A stretch of 64,000 nt of DNA from Persicaria tinctoria (taxonomy: Eukaryota > Streptophyta > Magnoliopsida > Caryophyllales > Polygonaceae). The DNA lies in NCBI GenBank assembly GCA_037127255.1, contig JBANSL010000018.1, positions 16,155,175-16,219,174 of the forward strand, written 5' to 3'. The position numbers were made by a program, and so were the translations under genes. Of the stretch, positions 23,490 through 35,526 are shown piece by piece (position 1 is the stretch's first letter; every line of letters begins with the position of its first letter). The notes below the pieces were generated by a model, which did no database searches, had not been told where the DNA came from, and saw only the letters and a list, made by a program, of their open reading frames with translations.

Positions 23490-24394
23490 CTTAGGTTGAG
23501 GATAAGTGGGAAGTGGGCACTTGAAACAATTACTATACGATAAAACATTAACATATGCATTAATTTGTTTCATGTCTGCTTAAGAAGAACTAATTTACTA
23601 TTTAATTTGGATAAAATTATGATATTTATTTACTCATTTAGAGTTGCAATCAGAAGTGGAGAAAACAACATTTTCTAAACTGATTTAGTCATTTAGTATG
23701 TCTCATTATTAGAAGCATATGAGTTTGCATTATAACAATATTCATCACACATATACTTTTAATGAATTTATGTAATACATGTCAAGGAGGCTATTTTATA
23801 GCCTCAACAACATTGGTCGAGCTCACTCATTAAGCTCAACAACAGAAGCCGAGCTCTCTCCTTAACCTCAACAACAGAAGTCGAGCTCCCTCCTTCACCT
23901 CAACAACAGAAGCCGAGGTTCTTTATTTAGCTTGGCTTATATCAATGAGGATTTAGATAAGATCTTCAAAGGGGTCATTATATACCTCCTAAAAAGTAGA
24001 CGAGGCTCCTTCATAACCTCGTTTTTATGCACCGAGGTTACGTATTCACCTCACGTAAACCGTCCGAGCTTATTCATTCACCTCTTTCTTATCTGTCGAG
24101 CTCCTTCCATCGACGGTTTTTTCGAACGAAAAACCAAAAATCGCCATTCGATTATCACGTAAAGGGAGCGATATACCAATTCGTGTGTCGATGAATTGAT
24201 ATTTTGATTCATTTAATCGATTTTTAGATGTTTTCAATCAAAACAATTCGTTCGTCAAATTTAGGTTTCGATTCGGAAGAGAGAGTTTTGGGGCTTTTTG
24301 CAATGTGTTCGGAAAAAATGAAAAGGACTTGTGGTAATTTAGGTGAAATTATCTTGTCAATAGCCATTCCGACATCTTGCCTCTAGCCTCACTC
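23490..24394 (-). repeat. Right terminal inverted repeat of the 10.9-kb MULE
   Basis: Complement of 13520-14400. Holds about four units of TCAACAACAGAAGCCGAGCT at 23795-23930, one more than the left side, so the internal tandem array has changed length since the two TIRs were identical. Confidence 0.88.
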
Positions 24395-24411
24395 TTTATA
24401 AGTAGGCATGT

Positions 24412-24605
24412 GTAATTTACGGATCCCGATCCGGTGAAGTTCAAGGGTAACTCTACCAAATAGAGTGGGAGTGGGTGAGGGGGGGGGGGGGGAGGAGATG
24501 AGGGGGAGATTTTTAACCACTGATTTTAAAATCAGTTGTCGAGATCCTCTCAACTCTATGGGTAGAGTTTTTTACAAACTCTACTGGAACTTCATCCGTA
24601 ATTTA
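24412..24605. mobile_element. Small inverted-repeat element (MITE-like)
   Basis: AATTTACGGAT near 24412 is inverted as ATCCGTAATTT near 24605. Inside these, GAAGTTC and AACTCTACC..ATAGAGT on the left are mirrored on the right. It contains a run of G residues at about 24480-24492. It abuts the right flank of the large MULE and complicates reading of the older split element. Confidence 0.4.
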
Positions 24606-26094
24606 TCCTAAATTTAATCAGTCATATATATTAATGAATCTTATATTTAGGTATTCCATCTCAATAGGGTTTACACTAGTTTTCACAATGACCATATAAC
24701 CAAGTATGGGACGAGAAGTAAGCTAGGCATACATCTATCCTCGTCTGATCTCCATCCCCATGTGTATATTTTTTTACTCCCAAATGTGTTTGATCTCAAT
24801 TGAAGTTATATATCCATATTTGTTTTGTGATAAGAATTTTCGACGCGAAGTAAAGAATTTCCCTCCTTCTCACCATCCTAGCTAATAAAGTTTTTACATA
24901 TGTTATTATGTATGAACACAGAAAGGGTATACAATCAATTATTGAAAATCATATCCTATGATATATTTGTCAAGTCCAACTAACTAAAAGTGTACTAAAA
25001 AGAGGTAAAAAACAAATTCTTAGTGAAAGAGGAGGACAACCACCAAAAACATATTTAGTGGAAAGTAGAGAACATAACTTGGAATCATATGTCGTGTTGA
25101 TTGAAATATGCATCAAATTCCAATCATATATACTATGCAAAAGCAATTTCATTACGGAATTAACCAATTGGCGAATGAATTAGGTGGCCTTTTTTATATA
25201 CGTAGGCAAATTGTATTGTGCAATCCTTTGATATAAGAAAAGAAACGTTTCACCCATGGGTGATTAGTTGATCTATCATGGCTTGGTTGCCTCACTCCCT
25301 CATCTAACCATAAAGGGATCCTAGACACATACCCTTTTTATTCTTTTTTTTTTTTAATTCTATTTTTTTAATCGTGGATTAGATACAAACTTTTGAAATC
25401 CCAATGTAGATTTAAAAAAATAAAGGTTACAAGAGTTGAGAATGACCACATTTCACTTTGATTCGATAAGCTACAGCAGTTCGAACATAGTCAAACCTAG
25501 TCAAAACATGAATCGACCCACCAAGATTTAAGGTTACATTTGAAAAACAAAAAAAAAGAATGGTTCATTGACTAGCCATATATTCAAGCCAATTCATTGA
25601 CCCATCAATTCAGGACCACATCGAGTGTGTGGTAAGATTCAGGGTTTTTTTTAACTCTTAAAACACCGATTAATGAATCTAAACTGACGATTTATGAACA
25701 AAGATCGCCTCTTATACAAAATTAAATAGGTTGATGGACTACTTTTATCGCTCAATTGGTTTGGAAGCTAAATATCGAAATTCTATATTAGACATATCAG
25801 ACAAGTGGGTCCACACAACCTTTCCATCCATTATCTTTGCTTCATCAACAATGGTGCAACCTTGCACAAGTTGGTATTTATTTTGCAGGTTTGTACCATC
25901 ATACATTAACATGACCGAACTTCTAGTTTGTAAAATTTTGTCAGTGCACCTGTTTTTCTAGGGTAACCCCAAGGAGAAGTGAAGAAAGTGGTTGGAAATT
26001 ACTCATGGGTAGGGACGGTGTATGGATTGAGAATGACCATTTATTTATTTATTTAGTTTGAATAAGTACTGTGTAATGATCTTAGTCATGAGGT
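24606..26094. other. Intergenic, nothing recognised
   Basis: AT-rich DNA without coding bias, TIR pairs or RNA gene signals that I can see. Short ORFs here (25731-25961, 24970-25167) have no family resemblance. Confidence 0.5.
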
Positions 26095-26357
26095 TGTTAA
26101 GAAGGGAATTGGTTAGTTAGGCCATATGAACTAAGATTAGGCCTTAACACTTGTTCTATAAATAGGACATTGTACATTGAGGACGGGTATGCTAAAAATG
26201 AAACATATTTTCCCTCTCCAAACATTCTCATTCACCTCATCTCCTTCTTCCCTCATCTAGTCTAATTCTGTCCGAATTTCTATCTTCTCACCCTTGCTCT
26301 TTCATCAACAACCGTGAGCAACAGCTCTCTTGTATGATCTCCAGTGAGGTCATAACA
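26095..26357 (+). repeat. LTR remnant with adjoining primer-binding site
   Basis: Starts TGTTA and ends TAACA (perfect short inverted termini) with a TATAAATAG box at 26157-26165. Four bases after the proposed end comes TGGTATCAGA (26361-26370), the complement of the initiator tRNA-Met 3' end used as primer by most plant LTR elements. No gag or pol follows, so this is a 5' LTR plus leader of a truncated element. Confidence 0.7.
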
Positions 26358-26360
26358 GAT

Positions 26361-26370
26361 TGGTATCAGA
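26361..26370 (+). promoter_or_regulatory. Primer-binding site for tRNA-iMet
   Basis: TGGTATCAGA placed directly after the LTR end, the canonical plant PBS. It fixes the orientation of the remnant as plus. Confidence 0.75.
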
Positions 26371-26703
26371 TTCAGTTATCAATGTTATCTCATATGCGAT
26401 TAAAATGGTTCAATCCAACTTAAATTGGATATTTTGAATAAATTTAATAAGAACTCGTATTTCTTAAGAAAAACATTTCTTACCACCTCATTGTATATTA
26501 TTAACCATAGTCAAAGTGGCACATAAATTTGCACACCTTAGACATGAGTCCATGATATTTTAAGTGCAGACATTTCTTAAGATTATGGTTTTCTACTCTT
26601 CTCGACCTCACTCGTAAAGATGCTATCGGATAAGATCCTATTTGAATTCTTTCCTGATAAAAAAAAAATCATAGTCAAATACTCAAAGTGCTTCATACAC
26701 TAA

Positions 26704-26915
26704 GACCATCTTTATCCATGGTACTTCAAGTACCATAGCTAATTTTTTAAAAGGAAAACTAAAAAAAATGTCAGATTTTTTGTTAAACCAAGAAAATTAT
26801 GTGAGGTGAGTATTATAGTAAGATACTCACTTTATTGGTTCTCCCACATTTTATAGTATTTTATTATAAAAAATAGCTATGATACTCAACCCAAATACCA
26901 CAATTAAAGATGCTC
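26704..26915. mobile_element. Tourist-like MITE, diverged
   Basis: GACCATCTTTA at the left and TAAAGATGCTC at the right form imperfect TIRs. Flanking trinucleotides TAA and TAG would be a mutated TWA duplication. The interior is AT-rich, about 210 bp. Confidence 0.5.
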
Positions 26916-28478
26916 TAGATCACATAATTTACCCTTGCAAGATATTTTTTTCCATTCATTTTTAACAATTGTAAATTAAATGAGTTTGGTTGGTATTAAA
27001 GTGAGGGATTTGGCAACCTCTTTCCCCCAACCCTCCACTGTCCTTTAGATGTACTGTATTGTGTACAATAAGCCCACAGATCTGTCCCAACTGGTGGTGC
27101 TCCCCACAGGACAAGAATTATATAATTAATCAAATTCCAAAGTTTTCTTTTACAAGAAAAACTTCAAAAAATCAACTACTCATAAATAATAAATTGGTCC
27201 CCCTTCATTTCTTAGTGCCTGGTTTAGAGCAAATCCATATCTGGAATTTCCATTTTGCCATTTGTTGGGCTGGCAATGGGTCGCCCTTGCCTTGTACCTA
27301 TTTAATGTTTTCACTTTCAGCAATGAGATTTAGCATAGTTAAGAATAAAACATTCATTTTTTTGTTTTTTGTTTTTGTTTTAGTCTACTTGGATTGATTT
27401 CGATCGTCTAAATTCTCCACTAACAAGCGGTTTTATCTATCAAGAAAACTCGAAATTGAATGTCTCAGCATGAGATCTAACACCACAAACATTAGATCAA
27501 TTTATAGTTAACACTGTTCTAAAAATCGCGCCTAAATATCACCTAGGTGTTAGGTAATCCCTTTGTCTAGAGCTAGGTGAATGCATACCTAGACACCGCC
27601 TAAATGTTAGACGACCCCTCACCGCCTAGGATACGTCTAACGCTTTTTAGAACACTCATGGTTGATACATCTGTTTGTCAAAACAGTTAACCCATCAATT
27701 TGGCTTAGTATGATTAAGTATCATTGCTTAGATCAAAGAACTTATTCGTTTGTTTGTAATCATCAAAACACTTGAAATCATCAACAGTTTTATTCTATCA
27801 AATAAAATTGTCTCATATCAATTAAGCAACTTTTGATGAACCCAAGTTTGGGTGTGTGTATAGGATTATTATTTTTATCTGAATGTGCATAAGATCTTTT
27901 GCTATGTTAATGAATAGAGTTATAATACACTGACGAATCAAGCCCTACCATGTGTAGGGCTAAGTGCTAAGCTGGTTGTAGGTCCTAGATGTCCTATTTC
28001 ATGATGACAACTGGTTTTAATGTAAAATGGACCCATGTTGAATTCCCAACTTATAAAGGTTGATGAGATGAGGCATCTCAAAAAGTAGGTTGTTCCCTCC
28101 TTGTTCAAAGCCTGTTGCCCTGTTGGCTTTCCTTTTTATCTTCTTTTTCCCCTCCACTCAATTTAATGCCTAAAATACCTTAATAGTCCATTTGATTCAA
28201 GTACTGTTTCCTTTTGCTGTTTTGTATTCTGATGGAAGTTAGTACTGAGTAGTACCCTTCAGAGTACATAGCAAATAGTTTTGTTCCATTTAGTTTTGTA
28301 TGCATTCATGGGTCACACAATTTCGAGTGATGAGGATGTCCGCAATCATGGTCGATTTTATAGTTTGATTTATTGTCAGTTGAAACTATTTTAAACCAAT
28401 GAGAAGAAATGAACCATAAAATGGACTATGCTTATACTAGAGGATCATCGTCGAGTTTCGAGTAATGGCCAATGATGT
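26916..28478. other. Intergenic; one small inverted repeat
   Basis: A short element-like stretch at 27514-27653 is bounded by GTTCTAAAAA and TTTTTAGAAC and is filled with CGCCTA/TAGGCG-like motifs. The rest has no supported feature. The stretch 27060-27400 holds a 112-codon plus-strand ORF that I do not recognise. Confidence 0.4.
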
Positions 28479-31280
28479 CTATCTACCAACACCAAGATCA
28501 TTACCGTGAGCAACTCCACCGAGCAATGTCTCAGTTTCCTCGTCGTTCAAATCGTTTTCGACCCAAGGGTGCGTTTTCATCTTCATTAGTACTTCCAAAT
28601 CGGTCGCTACGTCCTTCATACTGGGTCGCTCTTCTCCTTTCACCCTTAGGCATCGAGCTGCTAGGTTGGCGACTTGATTAACTTGCCATGGGTTCGTTGC
28701 CCTCTTCAAGCCCTCCTCGAGTATGGAAAACAACCGACCATCTTTCATCGACAAGACAAAGTACATTGCCAAACTTCTGTCTTCCTGCCGTCTATCGAAA
28801 GAATGTGGCTTCTCACCCGTAAGGAGCTCCACAAGGACTACACCAAAGCTATAGACATCGCTCTTCTCCGAAAGCTGGCTTGAGAATAAGTATTCGGGAT
28901 CCAAGTATCCGAGAGTTCCTTGGACCAATGTAGTCAAGGAAGTTTTGTCTACAGGGACAAACCTTGAGGCCCCGAAATCGGACACCTTTGCAGTGTACGA
29001 GTCGTCTAAAAGAATGTTGCTCGGCTTGATATCCCTGTGGACAATGGGGACGGATGCAGCTGAATGCAAGTACGCGAGAGCTCCAGCTGCTTCTGCAGCA
29101 ATTCTAAGACGAGTATCCCACGACAACGGTTGGGTGTCATTCAACCCATGTAAGTGATCAAATAGAGTCCCGTTGGTTATAAACTCATAGACCAACATCG
29201 GTACTTCTGTCTCTAGGCAGCATCCCAATAGCTTAACCACGTTTCTGTGGTTTATCTGAGAAAGAATGACGACTTCATTGATGAAATGCTCCACTTGGCT
29301 TTTGTCTACAATGTTGGACTTCTTTATGGCGACAGTTCTTTTATCGGGTAGGATGCCCTGATAGACCGTTCCCTGGCCTCCTTGTCCAAGAACCATGCTC
29401 TCGTGGTAGTTGTTCGTTGCTTTCCTGAGGTCTTCAGCTGTATAAATCCTGCATGTTTCAATGGGCCTTTCGTCCTGAGAAAGGAGCTGTTGTAGGATAA
29501 GTCCTCCATTTTGCTGGAAATGCTTTCTTCTCAACCTGAAAAGTTTTCTTTTCTGAAGTCCGCAGTAAAGCCAAGCACTTGCCAAGAGAAGAATAGAGAT
29601 GCTTAAACTTGTGCCTGCATGAGTAAACAAGATCTCGATTTATTCGTCTTTCTAAGAAAAAACATCACTCACAACAAATTTTGAGGATTTAACAACTAAA
29701 CCCATTTTTCAACTTTCAGTAGTTTATAAGCCACCCACCAAAGACTAAACAAGCTATTAAAGGCTTGTGATAATATTTCAGGGTTTCACAAAATCTTATA
29801 AAAAAATATTAGCAAGACTACGAGAAAATCACCCTGAAAGCTAGCTAACGAGTTGGAACAATTCATATGCCCATATTTTTCCAAGGTCGAATCAGCATAG
29901 AGTTGATGTAAATCACTAAATCAGCTCTGTAACGATTTCATGCTGTTCAAGCTCAAGCACGTGCAGTGTAATATAGCTAATAAGTATACAATAAGATCAA
30001 TAGAGAGAACAATGAACTGTCCATTTGATGGGAAAGGATATATACATATATAGTATGTTGAGAAGCTTGTTTTGGTCTCACCAATAATTTGCATTCATAA
30101 AATGGAACAACATTGAGGTGAGCAAATCAAAGGCAGTATTATTATGCATACCTAGTGCAGTGATTAGAAGACGCCTGTCAGATGATGGAGTGGATAAAGG
30201 GACACAACCTTCTCCCTCTTTCTTCCCATCGCCTTTGTACCCCTGAGGACAAATACACTGGTAGCTTCCAGGCAAGTTTAGGCATGTATTATTGCAGGGC
30301 TGATGAAGCTTGCATTCATCTATATCTGAAGAGATAAAATAACTTATGAAAATTAGCGAGACAAACAAATATCCGAAGCTTATAAGATAAATAAATGGCA
30401 TGACAAAAATGGACTAACCTTGGCAACCATTTATGAGGTACGGGTTCCCTCTATATCCCGAGTTGCAATTGCATCTATATCCAGGACCATTATCTGAATT
30501 AGAGCAATAGGTGTTCTCCTTGCATGCGTAGTTCGTCAGATTTTTCTTTGCCTCGCGACATGTTTCATTTCCTATGGCCCAATCAAGAATCACAGGAAGC
30601 TTGACTACCTTCTTCAGATCAAGGAAGTCAAGAGAGGTGAAACTATAAGCAGTTTCCTCGACCACAAAGGCATAGCTACAAGGATCGAATTTTGACACAT
30701 AGATATGGTTGGAGTAGCTCAACAGGCTGATGTTTGTTCCCAATGCCATTTTCGGTATTGAAGTTTGGCAACAACCGATTCCGGAACAAGTGTTGTTGGT
30801 GACATCAGTCAAATTCCTGCACACAGAGATGCAGCCTGTTTTAAAGGCTGCACCACGAACACCACGAAAGTACGCAATTGTATCACAACCAACAACTGTA
30901 AACTTGTTCTTGGAGTAAGACACTGGGAATTGGGACAATCTAATATAGGGGTCTCGGTTTGTTTGTTTTGCTATAAGAGTGCCATTTTGGGTATAACACA
31001 AATGGGCAATATAGCTTAAGATGCGCAACTGACCCTCAGAGAGCATAATATCTGTAACATTTATACCACTCGTAGTTAGGAAGGCCTTTGGAGGGTTGTA
31101 GCTTTTATTACAAGAGATGAAAAAATGTTCGTTGTGAAAGCAACCGGGTTTCATGCCAAAAGGGTATGGGATGGAGATGTTCCCACACTTATCAGGGCAA
31201 CCGGGCAAGGAAATAGGGTAAGCTTGGCTTCCTATGGAGATAAAGAAGAGAGACATAACAAGCATCCATGGGAATGTCAT
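28479..31280 (-). CDS. Wall-associated receptor kinase-like protein (723 aa, three exons)
   Basis: Exons on the minus strand: 30419-31280, 30152-30325 and 28479-29614; introns are GT-AG, phases match, and the total is 2172 nt. Start chosen at 31278-31280 because it gives a signal peptide ([20 protein letters not shown]); an upstream in-frame ATG at 31436 would bury it. Domains in order: GUB_WAK galacturonan-binding ([15 protein letters not shown], residues about 25-130), a Cys-rich EGF-like stretch ending exon 1, a calcium-binding EGF in exon 2 ([15 protein letters not shown]), one membrane span ([17 protein letters not shown]), then an RD-type Ser/Thr kinase. Kinase motifs: [12 protein letters not shown], the ATP-site Lys in VAIKKS, catalytic [18 protein letters not shown] and [10 protein letters not shown]. 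WAKs link the pectin wall to intracellular signalling at the plasma membrane. Length is normal for the family. WAK versus WAKL subgroup is not settled. Confidence 0.95.
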
Positions 31281-31979
31281 GGTTTTGTTTGTAACACAAG
31301 GGCTTAGTGTGGCTTTGGTTTCAGTGAGGAACATTTCAAGATAGATATTGGCCTTAAATACACAAGATTTTATGCTCAAGTTCAAAAGTCTTCGCAAGTC
31401 AACAATGAAGTCTCCACTCATGTTACTATACCTCACTCCTTAAGCACTCCAAGGATTTTGTCAAGAGCAAAAGGCATCCATAAAAGGTCACATCCAACCC
31501 ATCTTACAAGTTAAATTTTAGCATAAGCCAATGACATTGGCCGAATTACATGATGTGCTGTACACGCTCAACTATTTCGAACTTGAGCAAGACGAAGACT
31601 GACCAAATCTACAGATCATAGTGTGCCAAGGAACTACAGAACAGCCATGTCAATTCTTAGAGTTTGTTGACTTCTCAAATCTTAAATCAATGGCTTATCT
31701 TGGCTTGATCTGACAGCATATTTGATTTATACACATACACACGGTTTATGTTTATACCAGTAATATCTTATCAAGTTGGGTTAGAGATACCAAAACAATT
31801 CTTGTTATGTATAATAATGGTGGGAGGTGAAGTTCAATTCAGGAAATAAAAAAAAACATTCATCAATGTGAGAAAACACTTTAAAACTTTTTCAGCAACA
31901 GAAAAAAAAATAAAAAAATATGTTAATAGTACTAATTTAACCTTCGATTCGCTTGAATCACAGAACACTCACCTGAACT

Positions 31980-32420
31980 ACTGAAGAACCAATCCAGTGA
32001 ATTTGTAGCGCGCTGGAGGTTCACTGGAGCAAAATGCGTAAACCTGCACAGCGATGTTCTCGCAATGTGACTAATCAGTCAAATCAATCCAATAGAGCGT
32101 TTGTATCCACAGAATAGAATCCTTGTAAACTATTTGCAGCTCGATCGCGATCGCTAAATAGACCAATATAAAATTCCTAATTCCATACCTTGCGCACAAA
32201 AACCCTAGACGCCGAATTCATCTCCGGCGTCATGTACTCTCTCGGAAACGGATCCACCTCCTACATCAGATCAATTTCCAGCTCACACTTCGCGGAAAGC
32301 TTCCGATCCTCCATTTTCATCTCCCCGAAGCTTCTCAAGATCCTCCAGATGTTACCCGCCCCGAGAGAACGAATGGAGGGAGGATGGATATGGGACCCGC
32401 ACTTCATGGTAATTGTAGAG
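31980..32420 (-). other. Exon-like leader sequence upstream of the kinase gene
   Basis: The minus strand contains a GC-richer stretch with ATGAAAATGGAGGATCGG near 32318, then a good donor (GCGCAAG/GTATGG, near 32190), an acceptor (CTGTGCAG/GTTTACG, near 32045) and another donor (TTCAG/GTGAGT, near 31975). No frame gives a sustained protein. It may be non-coding first exons of the kinase transcript, a separate non-coding transcript or a gene remnant. The remaining upstream DNA to 31281 shows no other feature. Confidence 0.35.
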
Positions 32421-32839
32421 GAAGATTTTGGATTGGGCTTTCAATTTGGGCTTTTGTATTTCAGGCCCACATTCCAATTCTAAACTTAGTAGTATATGAA
32501 GTGAATAAGCATTCTTGGTGAAACCGGGTATATATAATAAGTATTTACCCCGAAACTTTAAAATTGTTTATATATCCATATTGCTTAAATTTTGTTTGAT
32601 TGTGCATAATTTATTTAATCTAATATTATTGAATGAAAATGCGATTAGAGTTTAATTATATATCAAAATTAATTAATTTTAAATAATTATTACATTATAA
32701 TTATTGGATAGAAAACATAATTGAATTTTTTTAATCTAAAAATTTAAACTTCAATGTAAGTATAATTATATTTTTTATCCAATGATTTTATTTTGAACAT
32801 CGTTTTTCGTGTGTAAATTCAAAATAATTAAATTATTAA

Positions 32840-32846
<7 letters not shown>

Positions 32847-32921
<75 letters not shown>
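32847..32921. repeat. (TA)n-(GA)n compound microsatellite
   Basis: A TA tract of about 20 units is followed directly by about 16 GA units. Confidence 0.95.
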
Positions 32922-32926
<5 letters not shown>

Positions 32927-34797
32927 ATAAAGTGCACACCCCTTAGGGTGTACTTTGTGCCCGTTTTTTGGCTGTTGATCTATATGAAATGGAAGGTTAG
33001 ATTGTTGCCACGTATTATGGGTGTTTTAAAAAAAAATTGGGTTAAATTAATCTCAAACTCTCCTTAGGTGCGTTAAGCGCATGTGATGTTGCGAAAATAT
33101 AAAACCCTAAATCTGAAGAGGCGATGGGGACATCCGAAGAACTGAGCGGCTGCAATGGTAGGAAGAGGCGACAGGGGGAGTTGCTGATCGGCAGCGATGG
33201 TGGGAGTTGATGATTGGCGGCGATGGAGGACGATGGAGCATATCGTGGCAGTGGTGGCGATGGACGGACGATGGTGGCGATGGAGCATATTTGGGCGGTG
33301 GTGGTGATGGAGTCGAGGCTGGGAGGGGGGACTGCTTAGGGAGGGCTAATGGCGGCAGATTAAGGCGGTGGTGGCGACGGTTGTCGAAGGTTACTGTGCG
33401 ACGGTTGGCGAAGGTTAATGTGGACGACGGAACGGTGGCCGTCTTCTTCTTCGTCGAGCGAACCCAGGTGAGGCAGTGAGGCAAGTGGAGGCGACCCGTC
33501 CCTTCAGCCGGTGAGCGCGGACCCGAATCGAAGGATCCCTGCGCAGCCAGACGATTGGGCTAGGTCGGGACAAAGAAGGCCGACGATGACGGTGAATCTG
33601 TGATACTGGTGAGTCGCAATCCGGTTCTCCCCTCCTTTTCAATTTCCATGTTTTTTTCATCTCCTTTGCCTGATCCTCCGCCTAGATCTGAATCTGTGGA
33701 AGCAGTTGGTGACCAAGACGAGGAGCCCGGGCGAGTTGCAAGAGGAAGCGAGCTCAAATCAGGGTCGATGAAGGGATGCATAAGGTATCGAATTCAATCT
33801 TTTCTCTCCTCCTTTTCGATTCTGGCCAACCGATGCATCTGAATCTGAAGCAATTGGAAGCAATTGGGCAATTGGAGACGAAGACGAGGTGGAAGACGAG
33901 GTGGAGGTGGATGACAAGGTGCCGGATCCAGCGCGCGGCAGCAATGGTTGGGGCGGATCTGTGGTGGAGGCGGATCTGTGAATGAGGATGATGATGAGGA
34001 GGTCCAGCGGCAGCAATTGGAGACGAAGATGAGGAGGTCGGAGAAGACGAATCCGACGAAGGTCGATCTTCTTTTGAAATCGAGAGATTGTTCGGCCAAT
34101 ACATCGGTGAATTATTCGGTGGAATACTAATATTATTCGGTGAATAGTTAATAATTATTCAATAGAATATGCCGATTTTGTTATTGAGATATTAGATTTT
34201 CGACATTATTCGTTGAATTTTGAATAATTATTCAATGGTATATGTATATTTTGTAATTCGAAATAAAAGTGTGATTAGGATATGATCTATATTTATTCGT
34301 TGAAATAAGAATACTCATTCAATAGAATGTGTGTATTTTATAATTCGAAATCAATGTGTGATTGAGTTTTGTTCGGTGAAATATGTGTAATTTTTTAAAT
34401 AAGAATACATGATTCAGTAGTATGTGACCAATTATTCAGTGGAATTGGTGTATTTTCATCTAAACTGGATGGAAAAAGATAAGATAATATTATTCGGTAA
34501 ATTGTAAAAAATTATTCGGTTGAATTGACGTTTTTTTACGGTAAACGAATTCAGGGCTGTTTAAAATAAATTTATATATATATGTTGGGTGAATGAATTG
34601 TGTAAAAAAACAATTTAAATTAAAAAAAAAAGAATGGGGATGGGATGGGTGAGATTGAGTGTTTTATGGAAAGAGGGGCCCACCAATTAAAAAGCAAAAA
34701 AAAATCACTTTTAATTATGGCCCTCCATCCCCTCTTCATCAACGATCTAGAATTGTGCACTAAATACACTTTAAGGAGTGTGTACAAGGGAATCACT

Positions 34798-34800
<3 letters not shown>
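32889..34800. mobile_element. About 1.9-kb GC-rich element flanked by (TA)n on both sides
   Basis: Left end (after the GA tract) reads GTGCACACCCCTTAGGGTGTAC at 32931-32952; right end, complemented, reads TGTACACACTCCTTAAAGTG, so the termini are diverged inverted repeats. The left flank is (TA)n at 32847-32888 and the right flank (AT)n at 34801-34864, as expected if it inserted in or generates a TA microsatellite. The interior at 33110-33800 is GC-rich with overlapping low-complexity ORFs on both strands; 34090-34520 carries repeats of TTATTCGGTGAAT and ATTCAATAGAATATG. I find no transposase. Confidence 0.6.

Positions 34801-34864
<64 letters not shown>
34801..34864. repeat. (TA)n microsatellite, about 32 units
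   Basis: Immediately follows the right end (CACTCCC) of the GC-rich element. Confidence 0.95.
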
Positions 34865-34869
<5 letters not shown>

Positions 34870-34959
34870 TTGTTTGTGTAAAATCACATCATATTAGTCA
34901 CTTGATTTGAGGAATTTTGAAATCAATCACACAATATAATCCTCCACACGAGAGACTTA

Positions 34960-35237
34960 GGGTGTGTTTGGATTCCATCGCATTTTAATTTTAATGCAAT
35001 TATCTTATCTCATTTTATGTGAACGTTTGGTTATAAAAATCAAAATCTCGTAAAAACTAATATAAAATTATAATTTAACCAAATAATTAAATAAATCAAG
35101 ATAAAATAATTGCATTATAATTAATACATTGTGGAATCCAAAAACATTAATTTAAACACCTTAAAAATTGTGTTAATCAAACGCCACCTTATTATTTTGC
35201 ATTGTAAACATAATGCATTTGTAATCCAAACACAACC
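34960..35237. mobile_element. Tourist-type (PIF/Harbinger) MITE, 278 bp, TTA duplication
   Basis: Termini GGGTGTGTTTGGATT and AATCCAAACACAACC are inverted; TTA flanks both sides (34957-34959, 35238-35240). Confidence 0.8.
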
Positions 35238-35291
35238 TTAGCCATATTGAATACTACGAGTAATTGTTAATTCCAAAAAAAGTAGGTTCTA

Positions 35292-35526
35292 CTACCTCCG
35301 TTCCAAAATACATTGACTTTTACTTTTCGACATATTTTTTAAAGAGCGGAAAACTCTATAAAAAACATTATTTTTTAATTAATTTACTTATATAATTTAA
35401 TACTTATTAGTAATAAGTATTTAATTATGTAAAAAATTAATTAAAAAATAATATTTTATAGAGTTTTTCAATCTTTAAAAAAACGTGTCGAAACGTAAAA
35501 AGTCGTGTATTTTGGAACGGAGGGAG
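35292..35526. mobile_element. Stowaway-type MITE (235 bp), TA duplication
   Basis: Begins CTACCTCCGTTCCAAAATA and ends TATTTTGGAACGGAGGGAG. TA lies on both sides (35290-35291, 35527-35528). Better preserved than the copy at 12050. Confidence 0.92.

Larger units (their letters stand above)
13520..24394. mobile_element. 10.9-kb Mutator-like element with captured host exons (Pack-MULE-like)
   Basis: A perfect 9-bp duplication TTTATAAGT (13511-13519, 24395-24403) brackets the element. Its terminal inverted repeats run about 880 bp (13520-14400 and about 23490-24394) and look roughly 85-90% identical by eye. Inside are a decayed MuDR-type transposase (18617-20499, plus strand), a GH3 beta-glucosidase exon (16702-16855, minus), a VAP/MSP-domain exon (18094-18142, minus), arrays of GATGTCAGCAC repeats, a GC-rich duplicated segment (22390-22850) and a long (TA)n tract. 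The left end has diverged (CATAAGGGC) from the right end (GAGTGAGGC). With a defective transposase it could move only if supplied in trans. Confidence 0.9.

Noticed and set aside
23795..23930. CRISPR-like regularly spaced repeats
   Set aside because: Short tandem units in a plant transposon TIR; no spacers of constant length and no cas genes.
33107..34104. Several overlapping ORFs rich in His, Pro, Ser and Arg
   Set aside because: Low-complexity translation of GC-rich element sequence on both strands; no consistent frame or domain.
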